From: Cheiracanthium punctorium
Taxonomy: Eukaryota; Arthropoda; Arachnida; Araneae; Cheiracanthiidae
Reading direction: 5' to 3'
Assembly: GCA_038373885.1 (NCBI GenBank)
Contig: JAWZYV010013532.1
Coordinates: forward strand, 124,001-188,000
Length of the DNA stretch: 64,000 nucleotides
Position 1 is the first letter of the stretch. Each line of letters starts with the position of its first letter. Below the pieces are notes generated by a model. It worked only from the letters and a program-made list of their open reading frames with translations. It was not told the DNA's origin and did not search any database. Shown here piece by piece: positions 32,345 to 42,537 of this stretch. A program made the translations under genes and the position numbers.

Positions 32345-33438
32345 TATAGTGACCATTGGAAGGAAAGTATTTTTTGTCTTCATGTTTTTCGAATACAGTT
32401 GTTTCTTTCATAGAATTATACATCTAACTTGTAGACAAGTGTATACTACAACATGTTCTTGCTGTACCTCTACTGTGGGAGACAAACTACTGACCATTAG
32501 CCCAGAAATTCAACACAACCCCTCTGATAAAAATGCCATGGACACATTGAACCAATCTTTTTCATATGACACTGATATTAAATGAAGAGGAAAAGACGGT
32601 TAATGAGCAGATTGAGAATGCTGAAGCCAAAATCTTCGAAATGTTCTTGCGGTATCTCTACAGAGGGAAACCTGGAACTACTTTCCATCGACAGAACCTG
32701 AACCACAATACTGCACAAGCCATTTGATAAATATACAGAGGAAGCATAAAATCACTCTATGCGAAACTCGGATGTCAAAGAAAAACACCGAAGGCGGCCA
32801 AGACTGGAGAGACCTCCTGAAGATGCTGGATGACAGCTCGAACAGTGACGTAGAAATGGACTGCAACAGTCGCATGTTCAGTGCTATGAATCTCTCCTAC
32901 ATGATGAGTCATATGTTTCAGATCATGCTGAATAGCAAAATAAGATGAGAAGACCGTACAATACGGCATTAGAGAAGTACAACTACTGGACTGGAACTAC
33001 GACCTTATGCCCGATCATACAACAGCACAACCTGAATGATAAAAATGCCAGCGAAGCTTCGAAAAATTCTTATGTACGTGACACTGATATTAAACAAAGA
33101 GGAAGAAGGTTAGAAAGCAGATTGAGGATGAAGAAGCCAAAATCTTCGAACTGTTCTTGCGGTTTCTCTACAGTCAGAAACTGGAACTACTGACCATGGA
33201 CAGAACCTGAACCATAATACTGCACAAGCCATTTGATAAATATACAGAGGAAGCATAGAATCACTTTATGCGAAACTCAGATGTCAAAGAAAGGAAAACT
33301 GACAAGAAGCCAAGACAGGAAGAGATCGCTTGAAGATGCTGGCTCAAGTACAGACATAGAACTCGCCTGCAGTGGATGAACATTCTCTGCTACCCATCTG
33401 TCCTACATCATGAGTGAGATGTCTCAGGCCATGCCGAA

Positions 33439-33656
33439 GATCAGTATGTGCAAAAAAGGCATATCTCTGAATCACTTTACACACAATCCCTTTCAGATGT
33501 TCAGGTAAGTAATCTGATTTTTTTTATCATCCCAAGCAAGTGGGTTGGATCAGTATGTGCGAAAAAGACATATCTCTGAATCACTTTACACACAATCCCT
33601 TACAGATGTTCAGGTAAGTAATCTGATTTTTTTTATCATCCCAAGCAAGTGGGTTG
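33439..33656. repeat. 109-bp perfect-register tandem duplication within the BTB array
   Basis: The segment beginning GATCAGTATGTGC at 33439 is repeated from 33548 with few changes, both copies ending …CAAGCAAGTGGGTTG. It includes the putative donor CAGGTAAGT, which is therefore doubled only in this unit. Confidence 0.9.
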
Positions 33657-34450
33657 GAGCAGATGTCTTGCTGTATCAGCATGAAAGTCATGCAGATACA
33701 GCAGATGTCATGCTGAACAGCAGCATGAAAGAGTACAAGACCAGACAATTCGACATCACGGACGTCGAAGCTAAAATCTTACGAAAGTTCTCGAGATATC
33801 TCTACTGTAGGAAACGAACTACTGAGATCATTCCAGCCATATAACAGCACAACCCAGGTGATAAAAATACCATGGAAGCATTAAACCATTTTTTTGTGTG
33901 ACACGCTGATATTAAACGAAGAGGAGAACACGGTTACAGACCAGATTGAGGATACTGAACCCAAAATCTTCTAACAGTTCTTGCGGTATCTCTACAGTGG
34001 GAAACGAACTACTGTTCATCGACAGAAACTGAACCATAACACTGCACAAGCCATTTGATAAATATGCAGAGGAATCATAGAATCACTCTATGCGAAACTC
34101 GAATGTGGAAGAAAGGAACACTGACAACAGGACAAGGCAGGAAGAGACCTCTTGAAGATGCTGGACGATGATGGCTCAAGTACAGACATAGAACTCACCT
34201 GCAGTGGATGAACGTTCTCTGCTACCCATCTGTCCTATGTCACGAGTGAGATGTCTCAGGTCATGCTGAAGATCAGTATGTGCAAAAAAGGCATTTCTCT
34301 GAATCACTTTACTCACAATCCCTTTCAGATGTTCAGGTAAGTAATCTGACTTTTTTTATCATCCCAAGCAAGTGGGTTGGAGAAGATGTCTCAGGTCATG
34401 CTGAACAGCAGCATGAAAGAGTACAAGACCAGACAAGTTGACATCACGGA

Positions 34451-34602
34451 CAGGGACATACCCAGAAAAAAATTTCGGGTGGGTCCAAACGGTGAAAAAG
34501 ACAGAATTTTAGACAACAAAACTTCATTATTATTTTGTTTACAAGTACTGAAATTTCGGAAGGGGTCCAGACCCTTGGACCACCCCCCTGGGTACGTCCT
34601 TG
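34451..34602. mobile_element. hAT-type MITE, 152 bp, inside a BTB fragment
   Basis: The left end CAGGGACATACCCAG and the inverse of the right end CAAGGACGTACCCAG are an inverted repeat. The flanking 8-mers ATCACGGA (34443-34450) and ACCACGGA (34603-34610) match at seven of eight. It splits a coding-like block right after VDITD. Comparison with the uninterrupted unit at 33760 shows the empty site. Confidence 0.88.
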
Positions 34603-35560
34603 ACCACGGACATAGAAGCTAAAATCTTACGAAAGTTCTTGAGATATCTCTACTGTGGGAAACTGGAACTACTGACATCATTCCAGTCATATAACAGCAC
34701 AACCCGGCTGATAAAAATGCCATAGACGCATTAAATCATTTTTTGTGTGACACTCTGATATTAAACAAAGAGGAGAAGACGGTTACTGAGGAAATTGAGG
34801 ATGCTGAATCCAAAATCTTGGAACAGTTCTTGCGGTATCTCTATAGTGGGAAACTGGAACTACTGATCATCGACAGAAACTGAACCATAACACTGCACAA
34901 ACCATCTGATAAATATGCAGAGGAATCATAGAATCACTCTATATGCAAAACTCGGATGTGAAAGAAAGGAACACTGACAAGTGGCCAAGACAGGAAGAGA
35001 CCTCTTGAAGATGCTGGACGATGATGGCTCAAGCACAGACATTGAACTCGCCTGCAGTGGATGAGCGTGCACTGCTACCCATGTGTCCTACGTGACAAGT
35101 GAGATGTCTCAGGTCATGCTGAAGATCAGTATGTGCGAAAAAGGCATATCTCTGAATCGCTTTACGCACAATCCCTTTCAGATGTTCAGGTAAGTAATCT
35201 GATTTTTTTTATCATCCCAAGCAAGTGGGTTGGAGCATATTGCACCAACGGACGTGTTTTGACTTCAAACAAAGTAAGTGCATAGACTTTCATAACGAAA
35301 TCTGGTATAATTTTTAACTCGTCCGATGGATTTTCAGTGCATACATAAAGGCGTAGTTTTGATTAGCTGTATTTAGCCACCTTGAGTGCGATATTTTACC
35401 TAGTTGTCTATATTTATGGCTGTTTCAATTTTGAATACAGTCTCGCAGGGGATGTCTGACAGTTTAAAAGCATGCTTTGACGCTTGCCCGCTACACGCTT
35501 TTCTGAAAAATGGAACAATCGATAGAAAGAGGATTTATAACTTAGAAATGCTCATAGAGC

Positions 35561-36263
35561 AAGAGCCCACGGCCGCCAGACCTTCGTCATAGTATAAAAG
35601 CTGAAACTTTCTCTGCGCATATTCCCCAATAGAGGTAGGAACAATCAGCCACTATAAAGTTGGGATGATCGTGGCTTTGGCAGGTAACAAGTGGCAAAAG
35701 GTGTATAAAATTGCAGAAAATTTTCGTCATTTCATAAAGCTTAATTTTTTTATATGTTCTTCTTCGCAGTACTAGAAATCACTTTATCCCTTGCCAGACA
35801 CTTTTCCATCGTGGCAAACCCCCGCCAGACAATCTCAAAGTCCTGGAAAACGTAATTCTATTACGAGCGCGCTGCAGCATCGTAAGAAAGTTCAGAAGTA
35901 GCAGTATAAAATGTGCTTGACACTTTGTGACAGCTTGACGTACTTCGTCACGGAAGTTTACGAACACAAGCAGTTTTCCATGACTTTGAGATTGTCTGGC
36001 GGGGGTTTGCCACAAAGGAAAATTGTCTGGCAAGGAATAAAGTGATTTCTAGTATTGCAAAGAAGAACATATAAAAAAATTAAGCTTTATGAAATGACGA
36101 AAATGTTCTGCAATTTTATACACCTTTGCCACCTGTTACCTGCCAAAGCCACGGTCATCCAAACTTGATAGTGGCCGATTGTCCTTACTTCTGTTGGGGG
36201 GGTATGCACAGAGAAAGTTTCAGCTTTTATACTATGATGAAGGTGTGGCGGTCGCTGGCTCTT
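35561..36263. repeat. Long foldback: 291-bp arms, 121-bp spacer
   Basis: The left arm (35561-35851) and the inverse of the right arm (35973-36263) match over their whole length with scattered substitutions. Examples: CATAGTATAAAAGCTGAAAC vs GTTTCAGCTTTTATACTATG; CAGACAATCTCAAAGTC vs GACTTTGAGATTGTCTG; CACTTTATCCCTTGCCAGAC vs GTCTGGCAAGGAATAAAGTG. No clear short target duplication was found and no transposase is encoded. It may be a foldback/MITE or an inverted duplication. It lies between the main BTB array and its two outlying fragments. Confidence 0.9.
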
Positions 36264-37790
36264 AGACTATCGAGAGCGGCAATGAAATACACCTGTCCAG
36301 TAGCAGGCCGCAACCTAATCAGTTTCTTATATAAGATATTTTAGGGGTTCGGGAGATTTAAGAGCTTGATCTGAATTGGCTTACTTCAAATTATGAAAAA
36401 GAAAAGCATGTACATTGTATTAAATTACGATTTAAAGAAAAAGGGGTAATTTCATAATTTATCATCTATGAAGGAGCAGACGAATTAACAACCAAGCCCA
36501 TAACTGCAGAGAGTGGTGTGCGAACTACCATATGAAATGGCAAAACGAGTAAAATTTAAATGGAAACTTTAAAATTACAGAAGGGGAAAACAATAAAAAA
36601 GCCCACCAAATGTACAGTGAGAATTAGGGTCTGTCTGCTGCAACTCCTAAAGAAGGGATATTTACATCAAGCTCTGTCACTGAGAGCAGGGGCGAATCCA
36701 GAGGAGGCTGCATCCTCTCTGAAATCTGATCCTTTACTTATTGAACACAATTGGACACATTGGTTACAATTGAAACTTAGCTAACAATTTGATAGAAAGC
36801 TTCCTCAAATAAAATTGTGGCTACGCTACAGGCTGAGAGTCTCGCGAGATGGAGTAAAAAAAAATATGAGAGGTGGCTCCTATTCTTGAGTTAAGCAAGT
36901 TTACAGATATTTAAAGCGAGGGAAGGTGTGCAATAGAAAAGTGAACATACTAAATTACATGGAAAACAAGGAAAATCAAATTTATTAGCAAATGAATAGT
37001 GTTTGAAACTGACATTCACGAAACCTTCTTTTCCTTAAATAGGAGCATCTAATTTGATGTTGCAAATTATTTTCCCAGAAAGATTCGCGGGCTGCAGAGA
37101 AAGGTATTGAGGGTCACATGTGGCCCGCCAGTTGGAAACCCCCCGAGATAGAGCAACATGAAGCCACGCGCTCCAGCTGCACAAACAAGAACAATGCCTA
37201 AATTCATAATATAGACTGCTATCTATTGTCGGCGCCTGGAAAAATTAACTGTCTTATGCAAAAGTAAAATTGTATATTTGAGTATTGGCTGCAGTTTTAT
37301 CCCCCTCCTTCCCACACACACATTCACGATGTCTAATTCCTAAAGCTTTCGATTGGGGATGGGGACATCAATTGTGATTGGTATAGCAATTTAAAAAATT
37401 GGGGTCTAAAAAGTTCTGTAACTCGAACATCTAAAACAATTGCTAATCCAGAAAATATTCCAGCTACTAAGGCTTAAGTCCCTTACTTCTATGACAATGT
37501 CACATGACTCCTTCTTCAGCCAGGTGAATTCAATACAACCCCTTTTGAAAATCGTATGGATGCCCTTTTTTTTCAAATCCTAATCGTAAGGATGTGGTAA
37601 GGCATGGCTTTAGAAATAATTTAGCAATTTTCATATTTTTAACCTTATAATTAAAATTTAAGCATGATGCACCATCTGAAGATGACATTTCTAATCGAAA
37701 TCCTTCTGGGGATATGTTTAGCTTGCCTATTGACAACAATTAAGCATACAGGCGATCCAAAAGTAGGAACTTCAGTTTTTCGCTCTACCC
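36264..37790. other. Intergenic DNA with two worn hAT-like ends
   Basis: CAGGGGCGAATCCAGAGGAG at 36687 looks like a hAT left end. GGCCCGCCAGTTGGAAACCC at 37121-37140 looks like the inverse of a hAT right end, as in CA..GGTTTCCAACTGGCGGGCC. They may or may not belong to one element. No gene is seen. Confidence 0.4.
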
Positions 37791-37799
37791 TACTGCACA

Positions 37800-38060
37800 A
37801 TCCATCTGATAAATATGCAGAGGAAGCATAGAATCACTTTATGCGAAACTCGGAAGACACCTCTTGAAGATGCTGGACGACAGCTCGAGCAGAGATGTCG
37901 AAATTGACTGCAGGAGTCACATGTTCACTGTTACCAATCTGTCCTGCATGATGAAGCAGATGTTTCAGTTCATGCTGAACAACAAAATACGACAAGACCA
38001 GACAAGTAGACATAGACTGTTCCATAACCTTCTTTTAATTGCACTATTAAGATGGTACTA
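37800..38060 (+). pseudogene. Outlying BTB/POZ fragment 1
   Basis: The frame at 37864-38061 reads KMLDDSSSRDVEIDCRSH followed by MFTVTNLSCMMKQMFQFM. It is the same block as 32815-32945, preceded by the array landmark GAGGAAGCATAGAATCAC at 37820. It stops soon after NNKIRQD. It is a fragment of the same degenerate family. Confidence 0.6.
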
Positions 38061-38131
38061 GTTGTCTGGATCACAGATCTCTGGAACGATAGTTAAATGA
38101 TCTCTGGGGGAAAATCGCACACTTTCTATTT

Positions 38132-38400
38132 CGTAGGTGCTAGGGCTGAAAGATGCCTAACTAGTTTGTATTTTTGGCTGAAGGATGCTCCCTGTAAATG
38201 TTAAAACTTTAATGTCTGTTGCAATGTAAATAACAGTACATAACTGGGGACGTTAAATCCATGGTTCTACTGCGTAGGTGCTGAGCTGAAAGATGCCCAA
38301 CTCCTTTGTACTTTGTGCTGAAAGATGCGCCCTGGAAATGTTAAAGTCTGCAGCAATGTAAATAAAAACTGTACATAACGTAACCACTGTATTTGCTTTA
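38132..38400. repeat. Two-copy tandem repeat, period about 141 bp
   Basis: CGTAGGTGCT…GGCTGAAAGATGCC at 38132 recurs at 38273, each followed by TTTGTA.TTT, GCTGAA(A/G)GATGC.CCCTG and GCAATGTAAATAA…GTACATAAC. Confidence 0.8.
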
Positions 38401-38539
38401 TGAATAATTATGTGAATTCCAGATCTTCCGAAGAAAGTCATTTTAGCTCGCTAATATTGGTACATAGTAGGCCGACCGGAAACTACGTTATCAGAATCTA
38501 TTGTTTGATAGTGCAAGCTTACGAATTAATTTGGATACT

Positions 38540-38830
38540 TTTATAAATATGCAGAGGAAGCATAGAATCACTATGTGAAACTCTAATGTCAAAGAAAGGA
38601 ACACTGACCAGAAGCCAAGACTGGAAGAGACCTCTTGAAGATGTTGGACAACAGCTCGAGCAGTGACGTGGAAATGGACTGCAGCAGTCACCCATTAAGT
38701 GCTATCAATCTCTACTACGTGACAAGTCAGATGTTTTAGGTAATGCAGAACAACATGATGGAAAACAACACTGGAGAAGCGGACATTGACGACGTTCCTC
38801 AAAATGATAAATGGATCTATATTCTAAGCA
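38540..38830 (+). pseudogene. Outlying BTB/POZ fragment 2
   Basis: The array landmark is present at 38552 (GAGGAAGCATAGAATCAC), followed by a reading RDLLKMLDNSSSSDVEMDC and SHPLSAINLYYVTSQMF, then a stop. It shares the family's block 1 but is independently broken. TTCCAGCATTTGTCGCTGAT (38882) may be further downstream coding remnant. Confidence 0.55.
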
Positions 38831-40100
38831 TTATTCATTTTTTGCACTAGACGTGATGAATTGCTTTTTTGCATTGCAGACTTCCAGCATTTGTCGCTGA
38901 TACTACAGGCTGACTGAAAAATACACAGTCACATGACTAAACATTCTAATTTCTACCCCTGATATTCTGAGTACAAAAAACTACGAAACAGTTGTTTCCT
39001 AGTAAATAATATTTATTTCTTTTAACTATCATGTGCAAAATAAATTAAGAACAAAAAGTTCGGAACTTATTTATGTATAACGCTTTCCAATTTGCAAACC
39101 CCATAAAATTACACAAAAAGATTTCGCCATATCTCCAGAAATTATTGTAGAAAATTGATGAAAATTTATATTTAGGGTAATTTGAAGATTTTATTGTGTT
39201 TTATTAAGTCAAAATAGAATATTGCAATTGAGAAAAACAAAGTTGATGCAGAATTAAATATGAAGACTGCCTCTACATAAATTAAATATGTTATCTGCAA
39301 ACGGATGGTATATACATAACTTTGCTGTACGACACATGACAGCCAAATAAAGTGCAAGTAAGCATTTTTTCCCTCCTTAGCTGTACATACTTCTCATGTA
39401 TTCACTTATTTATTAATTTATATTTGTTTATGATGATTAGTATTTGTTCAATTGATGTTGTTAAAATTAAATTCCAGATTTTTTAAATTTACACTACTGA
39501 AATTTTGATACAGAGGTTTAGAAGGAAATTTTATCAAGATAAACAAGGAAAAGACTTGAATCTAGATTAAAATGTCTGGAATTTCAGTGACTTTGAGATA
39601 TAGAGGTTTTTTAAGATAAACAGGTTTGGCTGTATTTTCATTCCTTATATTTTAGAACTTATAAATAGACTAAAGTAACAATTATTATTATGTATAAAGT
39701 ACTATCATGTAAACATATAAATAGAACACTTTAAAAAAATAGGTTTTAAAGGTTCAATTTAAGAACTCTAGAATCACACATAAAAAGTATAATCTAGAAT
39801 GATTGTTTAAGGTCTAACAAAAGGTTCATCCTACCTCAGTTTCAAAAAGTTACACTATCCACACAAGCAAGAAAGTTAGAGCTGCAATATACACAGAGTT
39901 ATAAACAGCCTTGGCATAGCCAGGAAAGTATTTCGGTAGACAGGGTTGGGAGGAATATGAAATAGGTCGTGAGTAAATAAGTGAAATTTCTGCATAACTT
40001 TAGAGCTTATGCTAATTAATCCAAATGTTTTGGGAGTAGGAATGTATTTTGATATCCATCCCCTGATAAATGTAAGGGATATATGTCCAATATGTTGGAA
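38831..40100. other. Intergenic AT-rich DNA
   Basis: No gene recognised. TTGGCATAGCCAGGAAAGTA at about 39911 resembles a worn hAT end (CAGTGGCGTAGCCAGG type) without a partner. Confidence 0.4.
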
Positions 40101-40109
40101 ATGAGTTCA

Positions 40110-40341
40110 GGCTGGTCCCACTATGACCCAGTAGATAAGACACTGAACATGGTAGATGGCTAAAATGTGAAGGTCGAGGGTTCTGGCCTACTGTGCAGCT
40201 GTCAATCTAATGGTCTGAAGTTTTGGGTGGTTTTCTCCAAATATAATGTGAATATGCATTAGAACCCCTTAAAAAGTCCTCTACCCAAGAAACTTTCTAA
40301 GCAGACACCCCTTGTGTGGGTTTGCTGTAAACACCACACAC
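40110..40341 (+). mobile_element. tRNA-derived SINE, copy 4 (older)
   Basis: Same family as the copies at 14.6-16.5 kb: CTATGACCCAGTAGATAAGA, then GAAGGTCGAGGGTTCTGGCC, then TCTAATGGTCTGAAGTTTTG, then AGAACCCCTTAAAAAGTCCT, and a tail TGGGTTTGCTGTAAACACCA. The flanks ATGAGTTCA (40101-40109) and ATGGGTTCA (40342-40350) are a probable aged target duplication. It is more diverged than the others. Confidence 0.82.
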
Positions 40342-40434
40342 ATGGGTTCATACTTCCAGGTGACAAAATACAAGAATTAAAATGTAACCTGGAAATGACA
40401 CTCATAAGCTAGTTATTTACCAAAATTTATCTGA

Positions 40435-40545
40435 TAGTAATGATATGGTATAATGATATCTGATAGTAATGATCTGATAGTAATGATATGGTATAGTAAT
40501 GATATGCAATTAAATGATATGGATTAATGTATGTTAATCATCATT
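40435..40545. repeat. Degenerate TGATATGG/TGATAGTAA tandem repeat
   Basis: ATGATATGGTATA, ATGATATCTGATAGTA and similar phrases recur irregularly over about 110 bp. Confidence 0.7.
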
Positions 40546-40952
40546 CGCAATTAACTTATCTGTACGGAATCAATTAAAAGATGTATAAAATTTAACCTAA
40601 TTTGGAAGATTTATGTATCTCTCTTTTTCTATCTTCAAAATAATTCGTTTGCCAGACTACTCGCATTGCATACTCTATTTTTATATGCACGTTTCCTTTT
40701 AGCCATGCCTATGTGAACTGCAGATGCAGCATTTCTTTGAGAGCACCATGTTTTTGCCTCAAGCACATCACTTCCGTACCTTCGTGTCAGTCACTAACTC
40801 TCTCTGTGCTGGTGCCGACTGCCGTGTGTTCAGTTCTCACTCGCCCGCTGCGTGAACTAGTCTACGTTAAGATAAAAATTTGCATACCTACTTCCTTGTG
40901 TTTTGGTTTAACTAACGTAAATGCACTGTTGTTGCCTAATTTTGTGAAAGAA

Positions 40953-42300
40953 AATGGCCTCGATAGAAGACATTGACGAAGACAGCAGCTTGTCAGTGAA
41001 TCTTTCGGTTTCGGACATTAATTGAGTCATTAGAAACGGATTCGCCTGTGCTACCAAATAAATGACACTATCGAGTACTCGTCGTCTTCGCAAGCGCGAC
41101 TTCTCTTGCTGATGGAACATTTTTCAATGCATACATGAATAGTCTACAGGTAATAAAATCGCAGCTGTGTGCATGAAATGTCCAAGTGATGTAATCACTA
41201 AAGTTAAAGAATATCATAACTGTACAAAGAACTTTTTGGGTCACTTGAAGCGTAAACACGGAACCAAAGCATTCAAGAGTACAAAACATACGTAAAAAAA
41301 AAGAAAACCGACGCACAGAAAAAAGGTGATACTATTGTTAAAACCAAAACTACTAAAACAAGGAAATCAAATGAGAATAAAATTACCCAAGAACAATTCA
41401 ATGAAAATATTTTCAAATATTTTATACACTCCATGATCCCATTACGTGCAGTGGAAGATCCATACTTTTTCAAAAATTTTCACGGACTTGGAAATATCTA
41501 AATTGGCTTTACTCTAATGAGTCGACATACACTAGGATGTCGTATCGAAAAACACTACGAAAGCCAAGTGACGAAGATAAAATCCGAACTAAAAGAAGTT
41601 GACTATGTGTGCCCAACTATAGATATTTGGTCCAGCAAAAAGAGAAGTTTTAGTAACAGCACACTGGATTGCAAAAGATCTATGCAGAGTTTCAGTGGCA
41701 TTAGCTTGTCAAAGATTCAAAGGCGTCCGCAGCTACGATAGGCTATCCGATATAATACAAGAAATTAACAAAGATTTCGACCTAAATACAAATAATAGTG
41801 TTGAATCAGTGAGGGATTATGGTAGCAATTTCGTATAAGCTTTCAAAATGTTCGGTGTTAAATTAACAACTATTAATATTGTTGTTATGCCAGACTCTCA
41901 TCCACCAGAAGTCACTTTTGAATCAGATGTTGAAGAAAACGTATTATGAATTATAGATGATCCTGAGAATATTCTTTTCCTTCCTGTTCATTTACAACGA
42001 TGTGCGCATACGTTAAGCTTATGAGCAACTGCGGACGCGAGCAAAGTTTTAAGTGAGCAAAACACGCCATTGTCGCAAATGCATGCTGCAGTCATGAAGA
42101 AATGTAATGCTTTTTGTGGAAAGCTGCAGTACAACCAAAGAGTGTTGAAATAATACCGGACGTGATAGGACACACCGCTAAGCCCACCTGGTGGAACCAG
42201 TTGGAATTGATGAATTTTAGTGTTTATGGGACCTCGACAATGGACATATCCAACTTTTTGTCGCTAAAAATGAAGAGATCCACACCAGTCATATTTTAAT
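40953..42300 (+). pseudogene. hAT transposase pseudogene (BED finger)
   Basis: A probable start at 40953 (MASIEDIDEDSS) is followed, after a frame change, by a BED-type zinc finger. CMKCPSD gives the two cysteines and FLGHLKRKHGT the two histidines (41170-41265). Then come the hAT catalytic-domain phrases: PLRAVEDPYFFK, TLGCRIEKHYE, VDYVCPTIDIWSS (first Asp region), ALACQRFKGVRSYDRLSDII and VRDYGSNFV. Further on are HLQRCAHTLSL and ATADASKVL, typical of the insertion-domain border, and PTWWNQLE. Several frameshifts and stops break it, and the C-terminal dimerisation domain is missing, since the sequence ends soon after WWNQLE. hAT transposases cut and paste with 8-bp target duplications. This copy is dead, but it shows an autonomous source once existed here. 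Confidence 0.8.
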
Positions 42301-42537
42301 CGTTAGTTTTTACTTAAATTTGCATGAAACAATTGAAAATTAATTATTACTGTAGCAAATGACAATTAACAATTAATTAATTGTTAATTGCTGCTACTAC
42401 AATTAACAATTAAAAAATTGTTAATTGTAATTTTTGATAATTACAGTTGATCAATTCTTAGTTGTTAGGACCACAATTAACAATTAATCAATTGTTAATC
42501 TTTAATTGTCCTTACAATTAAAATTTGCCCAACACTG
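42301..42537. mobile_element. Right end of the hAT element, with palindromic AATTAACAATTAATT repeats
   Basis: The inverse of the end reads CAGTGTTGGGCAAATTTTAA, a hAT terminus. Inside it are several copies of CAATTAACAATTAA/TTAATTGTTAATTG, forming subterminal palindromes that may be transposase binding sites. I could not find the matching left terminus upstream of 40953, so the full extent is unknown. Confidence 0.65.

Larger units (their letters stand above)
32345..35240 (+). pseudogene. Degenerate tandem array of BTB/POZ (TDPOZ-like) gene fragments
   Basis: The same coding-like blocks recur. Block 1: LLKMLDDSSNSDVEMDC followed by SRMFSAMNLSYMMSHMF (32815-32945), resembling the start of a BTB domain (DL..LL…SDV…F.AHK..L…S.VF..M). 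Block 2: MKEYKTRQVDITDVEAKI followed by RKF(S/L)RYLYC(G/R)K (33727-33810; 34408-34660), resembling the BTB middle (MKE…V.I.D…FLRYLYTG). Block 3: LILN(E/K)EEKTV…IE(D/N)AE.KI…FLRYLYSGK (32570-32670, 33905-34005, 34755-34860). The landmark GAGGAAGCATAGAATCAC and its variants occur at 32739, 33249, 34069 and 34919, giving units of about 510-850 bp. A possible donor, CAG|GTAAGT, recurs at 33501, 33611, 34335 and 35188. Stops and frameshifts prevent an intact domain in every unit. BTB domains mediate dimerisation and cullin-3 binding. The TDPOZ label is an inference. Confidence 0.6.

Noticed and set aside
37530..37739. 69-residue minus-strand frame (MLSIGKLNISPEGF…)
   Set aside because: Looks mildly protein-like but has no motif, splice context or repeated copy that I could recognise.
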